A stretch of DNA of 64,000 nt from Cynocephalus volans (GCF_027409185.1 NC_084472.1:16850524-16914523), one strand, 5' to 3'; counted from the first letter of the stretch, positions 36,348-47,559 are shown. A program made the numbers and translations. The notes: a model not told the origin generated them from the sequence alone.

Positions 36348-36566
36348 AAGGCTGTCTAAAGGAAGAAATAAAGCATGCCTAAGGTGATCTGTGCATGTTA
36401 GTACATTAACGGGGGAATGGTTAAATAAACCACAGTATGTCTACATTTTGGAATGCATAGGTTAAAAAGAATGGAAGAATGAACTAGACTCACATAGAAG
36501 TAACTCCAAGACACAGTGGACATTTTTACACATTTGTTTATATTTATTTATTTATTTAGTTTTGGC
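36348..36566. repeat. 219-bp duplicated block, copy 2 (derived)
   Basis: This block matches 22989-23207 without indels and with about 4 substitutions. Read on the minus strand, the block ends in a duplicated 11-mer (ctttagacagc) followed directly by an A-rich run (36317-36340), like a retroposon tail. Its other end stops a few bases inside the SINE body of copy 1 and is joined to a different CYN SINE (36567-36672). No clear target-site duplication was found around the composite. It lies 13.4 kb from copy 1, in or after SEH1L intron 3. Confidence 0.9.
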
Positions 36567-36672
36567 TTTTTTCTTTTTTTTTTTTTTGCAGCTGGCCAGT
36601 AAGGGGATCTGAACCCATGACCTTGGCGTTATCAGCACCACACTCTAACCAAGTGAGCTCACTGGTCAGCTC
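36567..36672 (-). mobile_element. CYN-type tRNA-derived SINE (monomer) joined to duplicated block
   Basis: A T-rich tail is followed by the reverse complement of a tRNA-Ile-like body, including gagctcactggtcagctc at the element's 5' end. The body differs from the SINE at 23170 at many positions, while the block next to it is about 98% identical to that locus. It is therefore not simply the same SINE copied along. Confidence 0.8.
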
Positions 36673-36768
36673 TGAGGTGATTGCTATAAAAGTAAAGATA
36701 CAGGAGGAGGCGGAGGAGGTTGTGCTTGGGATCTGACTGCTGATGTGGTGGCAAAGATCTTTAAACCT

Positions 36769-36800
36769 GGTGGTGGTGGTGGTGGTGGTGGTGGCGGTTG
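36769..36800. repeat. (GGT)n microsatellite in a GC-richer patch
   Basis: About eight GGT repeats follow a GGAGGAGGCGGAGGAGG-type tract (36700-36720). The patch 36670-36830 is richer in GC than its neighbourhood. It could be a fragment of a gene-derived retrocopy, but I do not recognise a source protein. Confidence 0.85.
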
Positions 36801-37206
36801 CAGTTGCTAGGGTGTTGGCCTTGGAATAATTCATTATGCCATACATTTGTTTTGGGTGCTTTTCTGTATCTGTGTGTTTTGTGGCTGTATCTGTTTTATT
36901 TTACATGAAACATTTTTAAAGATGCCTGTGTGTAAAGTACTATATAAGTGCTTCAATTAAGAACTTAATATTTGGTGACTGACTTTAGAACACGGCCTGG
37001 GCTGTCTTTTGCAAACAGGATTAGTCTTGTTAAATCATAATATACCAGCTAGTGTAGATAGCCACTTTGAAAATGTTACATACTTCCAAATGTACAATAG
37101 AGAATTTTGGAAAAAAAAAATTCTAAATGAAGTTCTACTGGATTTTTGTTAATATGTTAATTATTTTTAATACTTTAAGGAAAGACACTAGGTTTTACTA
37201 ATTTTA

Positions 37207-37419
37207 TTTTATTTTTTTTCTTTCTTTCTTTTTTTTTTTTTTTAAATTTTATTTTGTCGATATACATTGTGGCTGATTATTGCTCCCCATCACCAAAACC
37301 TCCCTCCCTTCTCCCTCGCCCCCCCCAACAATGTCCTTTCTGTTTGCTTGTCGTATCAACTTCAAGTAATTGTGGTTGTTATATCTTCTCCCCCCCCCCC
37401 CCCGGTTTTGTGTGTGTTT
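37207..37419 (-). mobile_element. Young 5'-truncated L1 3' end (G-rich 3' UTR)
   Basis: Read on the minus strand, a G run leads into a purine-rich 3' UTR (ggttttggtgatggggagca), the ending caatgtatatcgacaaaata, and an A-rich tail. The 15-bp duplications gttttactaatttta lie at 37192-37206 and 37420-37434. It is nearly identical to 37644-37837, so the family was recently active. Confidence 0.92.
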
Positions 37420-37643
37420 GTTTTACTAATTTTAAATCCTCTTCAGCTTGCATGTTATAAGTGACAAATAGTAGGTAATCAAAATATGTTTACTGAATAA
37501 ATGGATACTGTCCTGCCATCAAATACCCTATTTTTCATAAAATTATGTAAGTTCACAATTAAAACTCAAAACTTGATTATGGCATCAAAATAGTCAGTCC
37601 TAACTTTTATCCATTTTCAGTTTTCTAGAACGGTAATTCTTTA

Positions 37644-37837
37644 TTTATTTTATTTATTTTTTTTTAAATTTTATTTTGTTGATATACATTGTGGCTGATT
37701 ATTGCTCCCCATCACCAAAACCTCCCTCCCTTCTCCCTCCCCCCCAACAATGTCCTTTCTGTTTGCTTGTTGTATCAACTTTAAGTAATTGTGGTTGTTA
37801 TATCTTCTCCGCCCCCCCCCCCCCCCCCCCCCCGTTT
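37644..37837 (-). mobile_element. Young 5'-truncated L1 3' end, second copy
   Basis: This is the same 3' UTR segment as 37207-37419, starting at almost the same G run (a C tract of over 20 on the plus strand). Near-exact 17-bp duplications (agaacggtaattcttta / agagcagtaattcttta) lie at 37627-37643 and 37838-37854. Separate target sites show two independent insertions 220 bases apart, not a local duplication. Confidence 0.92.
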
Positions 37838-37854
37838 AGAGCAGTAATTCTTTA

Positions 37855-39291
37855 GATTAGTAACTTCAGCCTTCGTTTTGATATTCATAAGGATGTCATG
37901 AAATTATTAGGGTAAAATAAGTTTTTGTTTACTTGAACTTTATGCAGGTGTATAGCACCTGAAGGAACAATATGTTCTGTTTCAAAAGAAAGCAAATGAC
38001 GGTGTGGCGTTGGAGTTTCAGAAATGCAGAGAATCATTGCATTATGCTACTTTACTTGTTTTATGTAATGGCTTGCTGTTTCAGTTGTGGATGTTGCTTT
38101 GCATTTTTTGGTAACATAGAATTGAAGAAGTGACCGCATCTGTGCCAAGTTCTTATATCACAGGAACTTTCAATCAGCGTGCTAAAGGTGATGTTTGTGA
38201 CGCTGGCTTTGTGTGAATATAGGAAGTTTTAGTAAGATCTTCCAATGTTCAGAACCCTGCATGGCTTACTTAGGTCACTTTCAGTTCACACTTAAACAGG
38301 TTCATAATATAAGTATAAGTCCTCTAGCAAGGTACAAATGTTTTTCTTTAAAAGAAGTAATCTGTTCCTATTAAAGTATCTTGGTGTCATCTCGGTAGGG
38401 TGTGCGGCAGTTCGTGTGTGGCTGTGGTAGGGTGTGTATTAGCTCTTTTCTTCCTCTCAGCTGCTCTAGTGCCACAATTAGGCTGAGTATTGCTCAGCTG
38501 CAGCTGCTGGGTGATTATGAACCATCAAGCTCCTGTCTAAACTCAGAGGCAGATTTAGCAAAAGGAGCTATAGTAGCAGCAGAGGGTGAAAGAGAACAGG
38601 CAGTGCTGCTGCCAATATCATTTGAACATGTCTGTATGCCAAGGAATTGTTGGCTGCAGCAGCACTGCTGTTGCCTCGGAACTAGCAGACTTGATGGCAA
38701 TATATTCTGGTGTGGGTTAAGTTTACCCTGAAGATCTTGAAGCCCACTCCAGGAAAGACAGAGAATCCTGTAATTTCAGAGGATAGGATCGTATACTGAT
38801 GAGGCACTGATGGACTGAATCACAAGCCTCTGTGCCTCAGCTCTTCCCCCACCCCCCACTGCCCCCCAACCTGGGGTAGCAGTGCCTTTCAGGTTCCCTT
38901 GTTTGACTGTGTACAGTAAGTTATGAGACTGCAGGTTCCTTGAAGTATATGCCGTATACTCCATTCTGCTTTAAGCTGTGATTCTTAGTATTCCTGCGGT
39001 TACTGTTGTCTGGGCAGTAGTAGGATTGCTGATGTGCGGGTTCTTTAGACTCCCTACTTTCTCCCAGGAAGTGGAAGGCCCTCAAGAGGGATTATTTCTA
39101 GGACTATCTGAACATCACCTATCCCCTGTGGCTGCCTGAATTTTGCAGGTAGGAAACTTAGGTTCTTTTATTCTTTCTTTATTCTCAACGTTTGAAAGGA
39201 TGGACATCAACAAACACAGATACAGTATCGGCTATATATGGCAAGTCCCAGACTGGAAGATGCCATAGACAAATTTTGCTGCTCCTGAAAT
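37855..39291. other. Unassigned, moderately GC-rich at 38400-38960
   Basis: The stretch contains CAG/CTG-rich segments (ctgctgccaatatc, ggctgcagcagcactgctgt) and a C-rich run at 38846-38870. It may be an old LTR or single-copy sequence. No SEH1L exon seen. Confidence 0.4.
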
Positions 39292-39304
39292 GTTGCTCAG
39301 CTTT

Positions 39305-39477
39305 TTTTTTTTTTTTTTCCTTAAAAGATGACCGGTAAGGGGATCTTAACCCTTGACTGGGTGTTGTCAGCACCACGCTCAGGCAGTGAGCTAACCGTCC
39401 ATCCCTATATAGGATCCGAACCCGTGGCCTTGGTGTTATCAGCACCACACTCTCCCGAGTGAGCCACGGGCCAGCCC
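39305..39477 (-). mobile_element. CYN-type dimeric SINE with TSD
   Basis: Two tRNA-like units lie on the minus strand with the usual ggatcctatatagggatgg-type linker. A 13-bp duplication (gttgctcagcttt) flanks the element at 39292-39304 and 39478-39490. Confidence 0.93.
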
Positions 39478-39490
39478 GTTGCTCAGCTTT

Positions 39491-40844
39491 ATAGACATAC
39501 CAAGCAAATAGCAGCAGCATCTTGTCTTCTCACTACTACTGTCTACCGAAAAACCAGAGACAATTCCTTTTGCTGATCCTGGCTTTGGAGCTTGGCGGTG
39601 CGGGGTTTGGCTAATTTGGGTTGGAAGTTAGAGACTATTGAGAGAAGCAGTGCTAAAACTTGTATAACCAGAAGCTAGGAAGAGGTACAGGAAGACTGTA
39701 CACTTGAACATTAACAAGTACACATCGTCATTGTGTCACATACTTAGCAAGATGTTGGTGTGATGACCTTTTTCTTTGTGCTCCCACAAAACCCCTCTCA
39801 AAGCACATCTCTCCCTTGCATTGTAATTATTTCTTTCCTTGACTGTCTGTTATCCTTTACCTAGTGTTCACTGTGGCAAGGAGCTCTTCTATGTTAATCT
39901 TTGAGAATAGCCCCTAGCACAATAAATACTAAATGAATTTTGAATTGCATACAGAGCTATGGTTCTGGGTATATTTATGTGACTGTAACTACAGACTTTT
40001 TCTACATACAACAGATATTTTAGGTACACCTCTACTAAAATCTTATACAGCTAGTTTAGTGCTTTTCCTAGGTTAAAGTTAAATAAACTCTTTAGACTTT
40101 TGCTCTCAAGATTTGGTTCTAGAAAATGATTTTATAAAATAGTTTAAACAATCCTGCAAACATGAATTTAAAGTTCATTTTGATATTTCTAACATAAACT
40201 GGAAATTCTTTGTAGTTGAAGTTAAACTAGTCTTAAGTAAGGTTTATATTAAATATTTTTTACTATTTTAGTGAATATAGAAAGCCCAAGGTTTGCAAAA
40301 AAAAGAAAGAAAAAAATCCGAGATTTTCCTAAAATACGTATGGTATTATCATGTTAGTAGTGACAATTATGACACATGTTTGTATCTGCCTAGGACAAAA
40401 AGAAAAAGTCTTGATTTTCTTGCTGTAATGTGTATAAAGGAATGTGTAGTTCATAGGATATGTCTGCTGGGTTATTGGAGGTGGAGGCAGGGACAGGAAG
40501 TGCTGAGAGGAAAGGACTGACCGCTGAAACTTCAAGATTGGTTTTCAGCTTGTGTTCCTAGCAATGTGTGGTGTGGACTCTCGGTTTTCTTCAGCTGACC
40601 ACGAAGGAAAGTTACTTCTCTAATTTTTAATAAAACTTTCTGTTTTTTAGCATTATGTGGGAGTTGGAATGAGGTGAGAAAGTTGGTGACTTGTGTGCGT
40701 AAGTTAATACTTATAATTGTTTCATGGCACATTTACTGATTTCTAACTTTTGCTCTGATGTGATCAGTGTTTTATAGATAAGGACACTTTTAATGTAACA
40801 GCAATCAGGCATCATTTGGAAAGAAGCAAAGAAGGAAACATGGT
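39491..40844. other. Unassigned intronic or intergenic DNA
   Basis: No SEH1L exon, other exon or repeat family recognised. Confidence 0.5.
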
Positions 40845-40990
40845 ATAATAAGGACTAGAAGGTAGAAGACCATCTCAATTTTACTTCCATTTTTGACAAG
40901 GAGGAGCTATGTAGCCTTGGTCAATTCAGTAAAGTCCATAGGCCTCCACTTTGCTGTTTGAAATGAGGTGGTTGGGCCGATGGTTTCTTA
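40845..40990 (+). mobile_element. MIR fragment, sense
   Basis: Gtagccttggtcaattcagt, cctccactttgctgtttgaa and atgaggtggttgggccgatg match MIR positions at low identity. Confidence 0.5.
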
Positions 40991-41174
40991 TAGTGTTTCA
41001 GCTTTATATAAGGGTATGTTCTGCTATAGTCAACGTTTTTATAGTATTGATGAAATTTTAAGTAAATGTTTTGGAGTGTAGAATTTGGAGTAAAATTAGA
41101 TATCAGGTGAGTAAAGATAGTAAAAAACTGACCCTTGGACTTGACACTGAACTTTCTGAAGCAAAGGCAGTGTT

Positions 41175-41310
41175 ATTCTACTCATTAAGCAAACATTTAT
41201 TAAACCTGTGGTGTGACAAATACTATGCTAGTTTTGATGTTATAAAAATGATTGCAGCAGGATTGCTGCCCTCTAGGAATTCACAGTTGGGATGGAACTG
41301 GCTGTGATTA
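41175..41310 (-). mobile_element. L2 3' end, antisense
   Basis: Agcaaacatttattaaacct, atactatgctagttttgatg and ctgccctctaggaattcaca fit the reversed L2 terminus. Confidence 0.65.
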
Positions 41311-41812
41311 TGAGGCTGTTAACATTTTGTAGATCAGTAGATCTTTTCAGTGTGATAATCCATTATAAATACTTATAGATTTTGATGGCATTAAGTGCGT
41401 GATACCTCTGAAGTAAATCCCTTTGCACTGGATAGGTTTAGCCTCAAGTAAATGGATTTAATTCTCAAGGCAGGAAGACTTGATTTAATGTTTTTTTGGA
41501 CATTAGTTCATTACAGATGTTTGTGACTCAGATATACAGGCTCCACAAAGCATACATAGAAGATTTATTATAAGAGGACATATTTGAAAGCAAAACTTTT
41601 TAAAAATTTTCAGAGTTTTTTGCAATACAATTAAACAAGTAATGACTTATTAATTCTGTTGAAGCAGATAGTTATGATGTCAGTTAATAGGTAATCATGG
41701 CTATTTGGATGAAAACTTTGTCACATTGTACCAAGAAAATAACAACTATGATTAAAACTTACATTTAATTTTTTTTTAACACATATGGTTAATATTAAGA
41801 ACAAAACATGCG

Positions 41813-41899
41813 GGGGGGGAGGGAGGAGGGAGGGAGGTTTTGGTGATGGGGAGCAATAATCAGCCACAATTTATATCGACAAAATAAAAATTTTAAAAA
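41813..41899 (+). mobile_element. Very short L1 3' end, plus strand
   Basis: Only about 87 bases are present: a G-rich start, gaggttttggtgatggggag, the caatttatatcgacaaaata end and an A-rich tail. It is flanked by 16-bp near-identical repeats (aagaacaaaacatgcg / aagaataaaacatgcg) at 41797-41812 and 41900-41915. Confidence 0.9.
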
Positions 41900-41972
41900 A
41901 AGAATAAAACATGCGTGGGCATTTGAAAATGATTAGATTTTTTAAGGTTTGTAAAATAGATTTACTAAGAAA

Positions 41973-42110
41973 GAAAGAGAGAGAAAGGAAGGAAGGAAGG
42001 AGGGAGGGAGGGAGGGAGGGAAGGAAGGAAGGAAGGAAGGAAGGAAGGAAGGAAGGAAGGAAGGAAGGAAGGAAGGAAGGAAGGAGAGAAAGAGAGAAAG
42101 AAACTAAAAT
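41973..42110. repeat. (GGAA)n/(GGGA)n purine microsatellite
   Basis: About 130 bases of GGAA units with a central GGAG/GGGA stretch (about 41999-42020) and GAGA edges. The GGGA part has at least five GGG runs on the plus strand and could form a G-quadruplex or H-DNA. Long GGAA tracts also bind ETS proteins. Frames through it give meaningless KEGR or PSFL repeats. Confidence 0.95.
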
Positions 42111-42839
42111 TATGAGTAGATAGTATTCCCAAAGTTTGTCAGTAGGTTCTTTGAAAATCAAAATCTAATTTCCCAGAGAAAAATCTCTCTAACCTAAGCC
42201 TTTTTGGTTTACTTTCTAGGGAGCCCATTAGAGTTAACCTGTAAAAACCTAACAAACAGGTACAATAATGTTTTGGTGGTAAACTATGCTCTAATTGATT
42301 TTCAGTTTTTGTTTTTTTAAATCTGCTGAGCTCTTTGAACAAATGAAATATTTGGCCTTACAAATGCTGTGATTATGTGGTGGATGAACCTATAGCCTTG
42401 CCAGTCACCCTCCCTTCTCACCTTCCCAGCTCCTCACTATTTAAAAATTGTTCTGTTAGGAGTTCCATATTAGGATGTTAGGACTCTCCCAGTGAGGCCT
42501 CGCTGGTAAAATGAAGTACAGAAGCTTCCGTAGTCTCTTCTACCTGTTTGCCAGGAATTGTGAAACCTGCCTTCTGCTCTAACCCTGTGAAGGATAGAAG
42601 AGCTTCCAAAGATTGGGAATGAGACATAAAAATAGTAGAAAAGGGCTTGGGAAAATGAGGAGTGACGTAATATGGAGTTTATCACTTTCCCTTCTGTGTC
42701 CTTTTCTATTTCCCTTCCATTCTCTCTTAGGCATTGGAGAAGGAAAGAAGAAAGCCTGTTCTGTGACGGTGCTGTGCTACACTTTCATATTCATTGTCAC
42801 ATTTAACTTGAATCTTTGAGATGTGTTTCCAAAATATAC
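42111..42839. other. Unassigned
   Basis: A CT-rich section at 42405-42435 and no recognised exon or repeat. Confidence 0.5.
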
Positions 42840-43010
42840 AGAAAAATCATGGACGAGATAAGTAATTTTACAGATGATGAAGAAACTGAGGAACAGAATG
42901 TATATGTAATTTTCTGAGGTAACATAACTAGCGATTGACAGAACTGGGATTTGAATCTAGGGCTGACTAACAAGCCTGTTCCTGATACCATAACTTCCTT
43001 AGGAATAAGG
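42840..43010 (-). mobile_element. MIR SINE, antisense
   Basis: Attttacagatgatgaagaa, actgaggaacagaatg, acagaactgggatttgaatc and aagcctgttcctgatacca are the reversed MIR core. Confidence 0.85.
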
Positions 43011-43526
43011 AGCAGTGATAGAAAGAAAGGGAGGAGGATTTCTTATCTTTTTCCTTCTCCATTAAACTGTACATTTGAATAGGAGGCAGAGAATTTTCAA
43101 TAACTGACACTTTTCTTTTTAATGGAAGTAGCTTTGTGCTGCATGTACAATAATAGATGTCAGATATTAATTAAGGTCAGATATTATACTCACTAGCTGA
43201 AAAAGATGGGTTATTACACTTAACTGTAGCAAATACTGCCCTTAAGTTTGGTTTTATGATGGAAAATGATATATGAAGTCCAAAGCATTCTTTATGTTTT
43301 TATAAGATAAGAAGTTTAGCCCAGATTAACAGAGAGACACTGTTAACATGTTTTTCCAATCACATTTCTTTTCTTTTTCAATCCAAATTTAATTCATCAA
43401 AAGAACAAAGACACATACAAAGGATGGGTTATTACACTGACTAAACTATAGCAAATGCTGCCCTTTTCTAGTTTTGGGTTTGTAAAACATCAATACGTAG
43501 TCTGTATGTATATAGGCGGTCTCTCC

Positions 43527-43570
43527 ACAGACACACACACACACACAGTATATGTGTGTATGTATATATA
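43527..43570. repeat. Short (CA)n/(TG)n/(TA)n microsatellite
   Basis: Nine CA units, then tatatgtgtgtatgtatata. Confidence 0.85.
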
Positions 43571-44284
43571 GTTTGTACTCAAATCTGAGTCTTCTGACTC
43601 AAAACCTGGATCAAACTGCTACTGCACAATATTGCCTTCATTTCTACTAATTACATTATTTATTCTTAGGTGAATTAGTAGAAATAGATGGAAGGTCTCC
43701 ATTGTCTGATTTCAGACACACACTGCAGAAAGATAGACACTTTCTAATTTGTCTTATCAGTAGGATAACAATTTCCTACACTTTGGTACAGATTCACCAA
43801 CCATTCAAGGCTTCACTTCCTTCTGGAGGAAACAGTAGGATTCCTCCGTATTGCCTTGTTGCTAATTCTTACAGTCTTCTATACTGCTTTGTTCCTATCA
43901 ATCTTATTGTTACTTGAATTCCTCGCTATCTCAAGAAGCGTCTCATCTAAAGCTCCAAATGAAATTTTAATTTGCTGCTCTTGCCATTGTGCCAAGTTCT
44001 TGCATTGACAGTGATTTCCTTCACCACCTTAGAAGCCTTTTCTTCTTTGGTTTCCTTTTATTTCTTCAATTGTATCTAAGAATGTACCCTTTGTCCTCTC
44101 TAATAAACTGGAGCATTGTTTTCTGGTGGGAATGCTAGCTTGATTTTGTAGCATTATTATCTTACAAAGAATATCTACTGTACAACTCCTTCACACATCA
44201 CTCCAACAGTGCATCATTGCCCATGTCTATTAAATCTTTACATGAAGGTTGGCACATAGGTTTTAAACAGTTGTGGCAACTCTA

Positions 44285-44400
44285 AATGACTAGAATGGTT
44301 GCCCCTGGAGTGTAAGCTCCATAAGGGTAGGGATCCTTATTTTGGTTACCGAAGTTATTCCAAGCATCTAGAACAATGACACATATTATTCACTTTTACT
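44285..44400 (+). mobile_element. L2 3' end fragment, sense
   Basis: Tggagtgtaagctccataag, gggtagggatccttattttg and agcatctagaacaatgacac match the L2 3' end. Confidence 0.75.
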
Positions 44401-45089
44401 AAATCGCTTTGAATGTAGGAAACTGCAAGAGTCAGAGGCATGAGAGAAAGGAATGTCAACAAATAGCTCCTCACTGAAAACTGGTGTGGTAATCACAGAT
44501 ATTTTTTAACCAAGACTTCTTGGAGTGGCAGACGTGTGCTAAGTTAGTGTCATTAATGCTCAAGATGAATTCAAATAAGTATTTTACTTGAGTCTGATGG
44601 AGAAACTGAGGTTTGAGTCAGCAGTGACTTGTAAATATTAAAGAGCAGTACTTAACTGTCCCTAAGGGTAATTGCCCACTTACAAATAAGGCGTTTCTAT
44701 TTCTTTATTCTTTATATCTTATTCTGTAAATATATTCATGTGTCTAGCAACCATGCTTCTCAAAAACTCTGGCACATGTCAGTTCTTCTTACCTTACATT
44801 GATGTAAGCGAGTCATATGTATATATCTGGGTGTAAGGAGAGCTGGGAAAAGTAGTCCCTGGTAGCGCAGCTACCTCCTAGTGAGAAATTTTCATACCAT
44901 AGAAGGGGAGAATGAATTTTTGATGGACAGGTAGAAGGGGACACCACAGAAGGGGACAGGAAGTAACCCAATAAACAAGTTAGACATCTGTATGGAAATA
45001 TTCTATTTGGTTGTGTAAATAAACATGCTTAGAATATCTATTTGAAAGTTGTGGACATAGACGATATCTTCTTAATCAGGCTACTTATA

Positions 45090-46320
45090 GGCCTAGAAGC
45101 AAACTGGTTATGATGGAAGACTTCAAATATCCCAATACCTTCTGGAAGTTTGTTTTGTAAAGCAGAGCATCTTATAAATTTGATTTTGTATTTTAAGTAG
45201 TAAAGGAAGCTGTAAAGATATTTGCTATTTTGAACTAAATTAGGACCATTAGAAAAAAAGTTAGTGATAAGCAAATTCTAGAAAGAACCTTTGGAGATGG
45301 GAGCCATGGCATCCTGATCTTATTAAAAGTAGCAGGGAAGGCAATTCTGGATTTTAAGATGTGTGCCATTGACTTTAGGAAACATTAGGAAACCTGTAAA
45401 AGTATGATTAAGATTAAGATTCTAGTGGACAATATACTACCTAAATGAATAAAAAGTCTAAAAATTCTAATTCTAATGGGCAGTATACCACCTAAAGGAA
45501 TAAAAAGTCTAAAAATTCCCCATACTTTTTATATGAAAAGCGTAGGAAGCACTCTGCTGGGGGAGGGGGTCAGAGTAGAACCAAATTTTATCTGTGTTTA
45601 CGTAGCACTTCTAGTGATTGAGAAAAAATGTTAGTCAGATCAAAAATTTGGTGGGGGTAATGGCAGGTGGAAATTATAGTGGAGCTAGAGGCCCCCACCC
45701 ATGTCACCTCACCACCTCCCCTTTCCCCCAACCCTATCCCCTTGGCTACTCCAACCTGGGCATATATTTTATTTTTGTTTTGTTTTAATGTATAGAACAT
45801 AATTCAGAAGGTGGAACTCATAATGAAGGTCAAGTAGAAGAGAGGATCATGAACCTTTTAGGATATTGTCAGAGGATGATTAGGATTTTGAGAATGACTG
45901 ATGTTTAGGAGAAGGAAAAACTGACAAGATAGACAGTTCTTAGAGATAAATTCACAGCTAGCATAAGAAGGAAGTCACGGATCTACAGTTTAGGAAAGTT
46001 GAAATAGTAGTTGATAGAGAACGCCTAATATATCTCCTTTTTATCTTCTAGCTTCTGTAACAAGAGGTTGCTCTTAAGATTGGAAAAGCTAGAAGTAAGA
46101 ATAAGAAAATAGATAATAAATGGTAAGAGGGTATCTAGCTTTAAATGATTTCAAATCTCCAGGTCCAGAAGAATTCTGTCCCAAGGTTCTGAAAGACATT
46201 TCTGATATTCCCAAGGTGCCATCAGTAATGGAGAAATCATGGAGACAAGTAGACATTTCAGGAAAAAGAAAATTAAATGATGTTTTAAAGGGTGAATTTT
46301 AATAAATGCAGACACTGAAA
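45090..46320 (+). mobile_element. Ancient L3/CR1-clade LINE relic
   Basis: The DNA includes gacttcaaatatcccaatac (the CR1/L3 endonuclease end, a DFNYP-like motif) and about 1 kb later a frame reading SPGPEEFCPKVLKDI followed by VMEKSWRQVDI. This resembles the start of the CR1/L3 reverse transcriptase (SPGPDxxxPxVLKEL, FEKSW). The coding frame is otherwise destroyed. A 51-bp tandem duplication lies inside at 45421-45520. Such relics predate placental mammals. Confidence 0.75.
45421..45520. repeat. 51-bp diverged tandem duplication in the L3/CR1 relic
   Basis: Two consecutive units share aataaaaagtctaaaaattc and differ at several positions elsewhere. Confidence 0.85.
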
Positions 46321-46408
46321 GTTGCCTTTGATTCCTGACAAAATTCTAGAAGTTTATTGAACAGATGTTTGTTATTTATAAGCAGTTGGAAGATTATAAA
46401 GTAATTTT

Positions 46409-46518
46409 TTTTAAAAATTTTATTTTGTCGATATACATTTTGGCTGATTATTGCTCCCCATCACCAAAACCTCCCTCCCTTCTCCCTCCCCCCCTCCCCC
46501 CCAACAATGTCCTTTCTA
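46409..46518 (-). mobile_element. Short L1 3' end inserted after an L3/CR1 relic
   Basis: This has the same 3' UTR end as the copies at 37.2, 37.6 and 41.8 kb, truncated about 16 bases 5' of the internal G run (gggggg...). A 14-bp exact duplication, tataaagtaatttt, lies at 46395-46408 and 46519-46532. Confidence 0.92.
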
Positions 46519-47029
46519 TATAAAGTAATTTTAATAGTTGTCCAGCAGTGCTTTATTGACTCATTGAACCAACTATCTCTGGAGTTTGAGTAAATGCACG
46601 TATACATCATCTGTCTCTGGTACTTTCCTGTGCTGGTGAGTGGTCTGACTTGATAAGCTTTGTTTCCTTCTAGTGGTGAGGTTCAGTGATTCCTTTTCTC
46701 CTTTTTGTTTTTTTTTTTCTTTTGTCTTGTTTTATTTTCTTCTTTCCATAATTGAGTCTTTTAGTGACATGATAGGCATTGCTTTATCTTTTTGGTGACA
46801 TTTAGAGCCAGGGATATTAATAGGTTTAAAGCTTTTTTTAAATATCTTTCCAGATTTTTTTTTCTTTTAGGAGATTGAACTGGAATATGTAAAGCATGCT
46901 TGCTTATCCGTAATATCTGTAAACGTTTTATTTTTGTTAGCAGCTTTATATGTGAATAAAGGTAACTTAAAGTTATTTTTAATTTGCTTTTTCAATTGAA
47001 GGCTGCTGTGCGTTTTTCCAGGTGAACTG

Positions 47030-47530
47030 CTTGCTCACAACCTTTGCCAATTTTACCTTTTTGTTGTCTTTTTCTTATAGATTTTTAGGGACTCTTCTTA
47101 CACTATAAATATTAATCCTTTGTCTTTATGTTGCACTCTTTTTATCTGTGCTTGTCTTTATTTTGTCTAATATTTTCCTTATATCTTTTTTGAAAAGTGT
47201 TTAAAATTTATTTTCTTTTTATAACTTCTGGATTTTGTGTTCAAGAATACTTTCTCCACCTGAAGATCATTTTAAAAATCCTACGTATAGGTTTTTGTTT
47301 TGAATTGCAAATCATTTAGCTATTGACTCTGGAATTTATATGTGTCGTGAGGTAAGAATCCAGTTTTCTTCAGATTGTATAGCTCACCAGTGCTAGTTAT
47401 TAAATCTGTCTTTTTCCCACTTCAAAGTACCACCTTTAGTGTTACGAATTCTTTTACTCTTGGGCCTGTTTCTGGGCTCTCTTTTCCAGGGATTTAGTTT
47501 ATTCCTATGCCAGTACCACATAGCTTGATG
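47030..47530 (-). mobile_element. Diverged antisense L1
   Basis: Gtgaactgcttgctcacaac, tggattttgtgttcaagaat, gtcgtgaggtaagaatccag and ccagtaccacatagcttgat follow the order of L1 ORF2 read in reverse, but with strong divergence. Confidence 0.65.
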
Positions 47531-47559
47531 CTCATGATGATGACCATGACCAGTTGCAG

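Larger units (their letters stand above)
43011..45089. other. Mostly unassigned, searched for exons
   Basis: Besides the CA repeat and an L2 fragment, nothing could be named. A short near-repeat of gatgggttattacact occurs at 43206 and 43423. Confidence 0.5.

Noticed and set aside
37644..37837. The two L1 ends at 37.2 and 37.6 kb as a tandem duplication
   Set aside because: Each has its own, different target-site duplication.
38402..38731. 109-codon frame with Cys/Leu-rich product
   Set aside because: Not recognisable as a protein and the opposite strand is also open. Likely chance or old repeat.
41871..42161. Repetitive 96- and 70-codon frames (PSFL / KEGR)
   Set aside because: Pure microsatellite translation.
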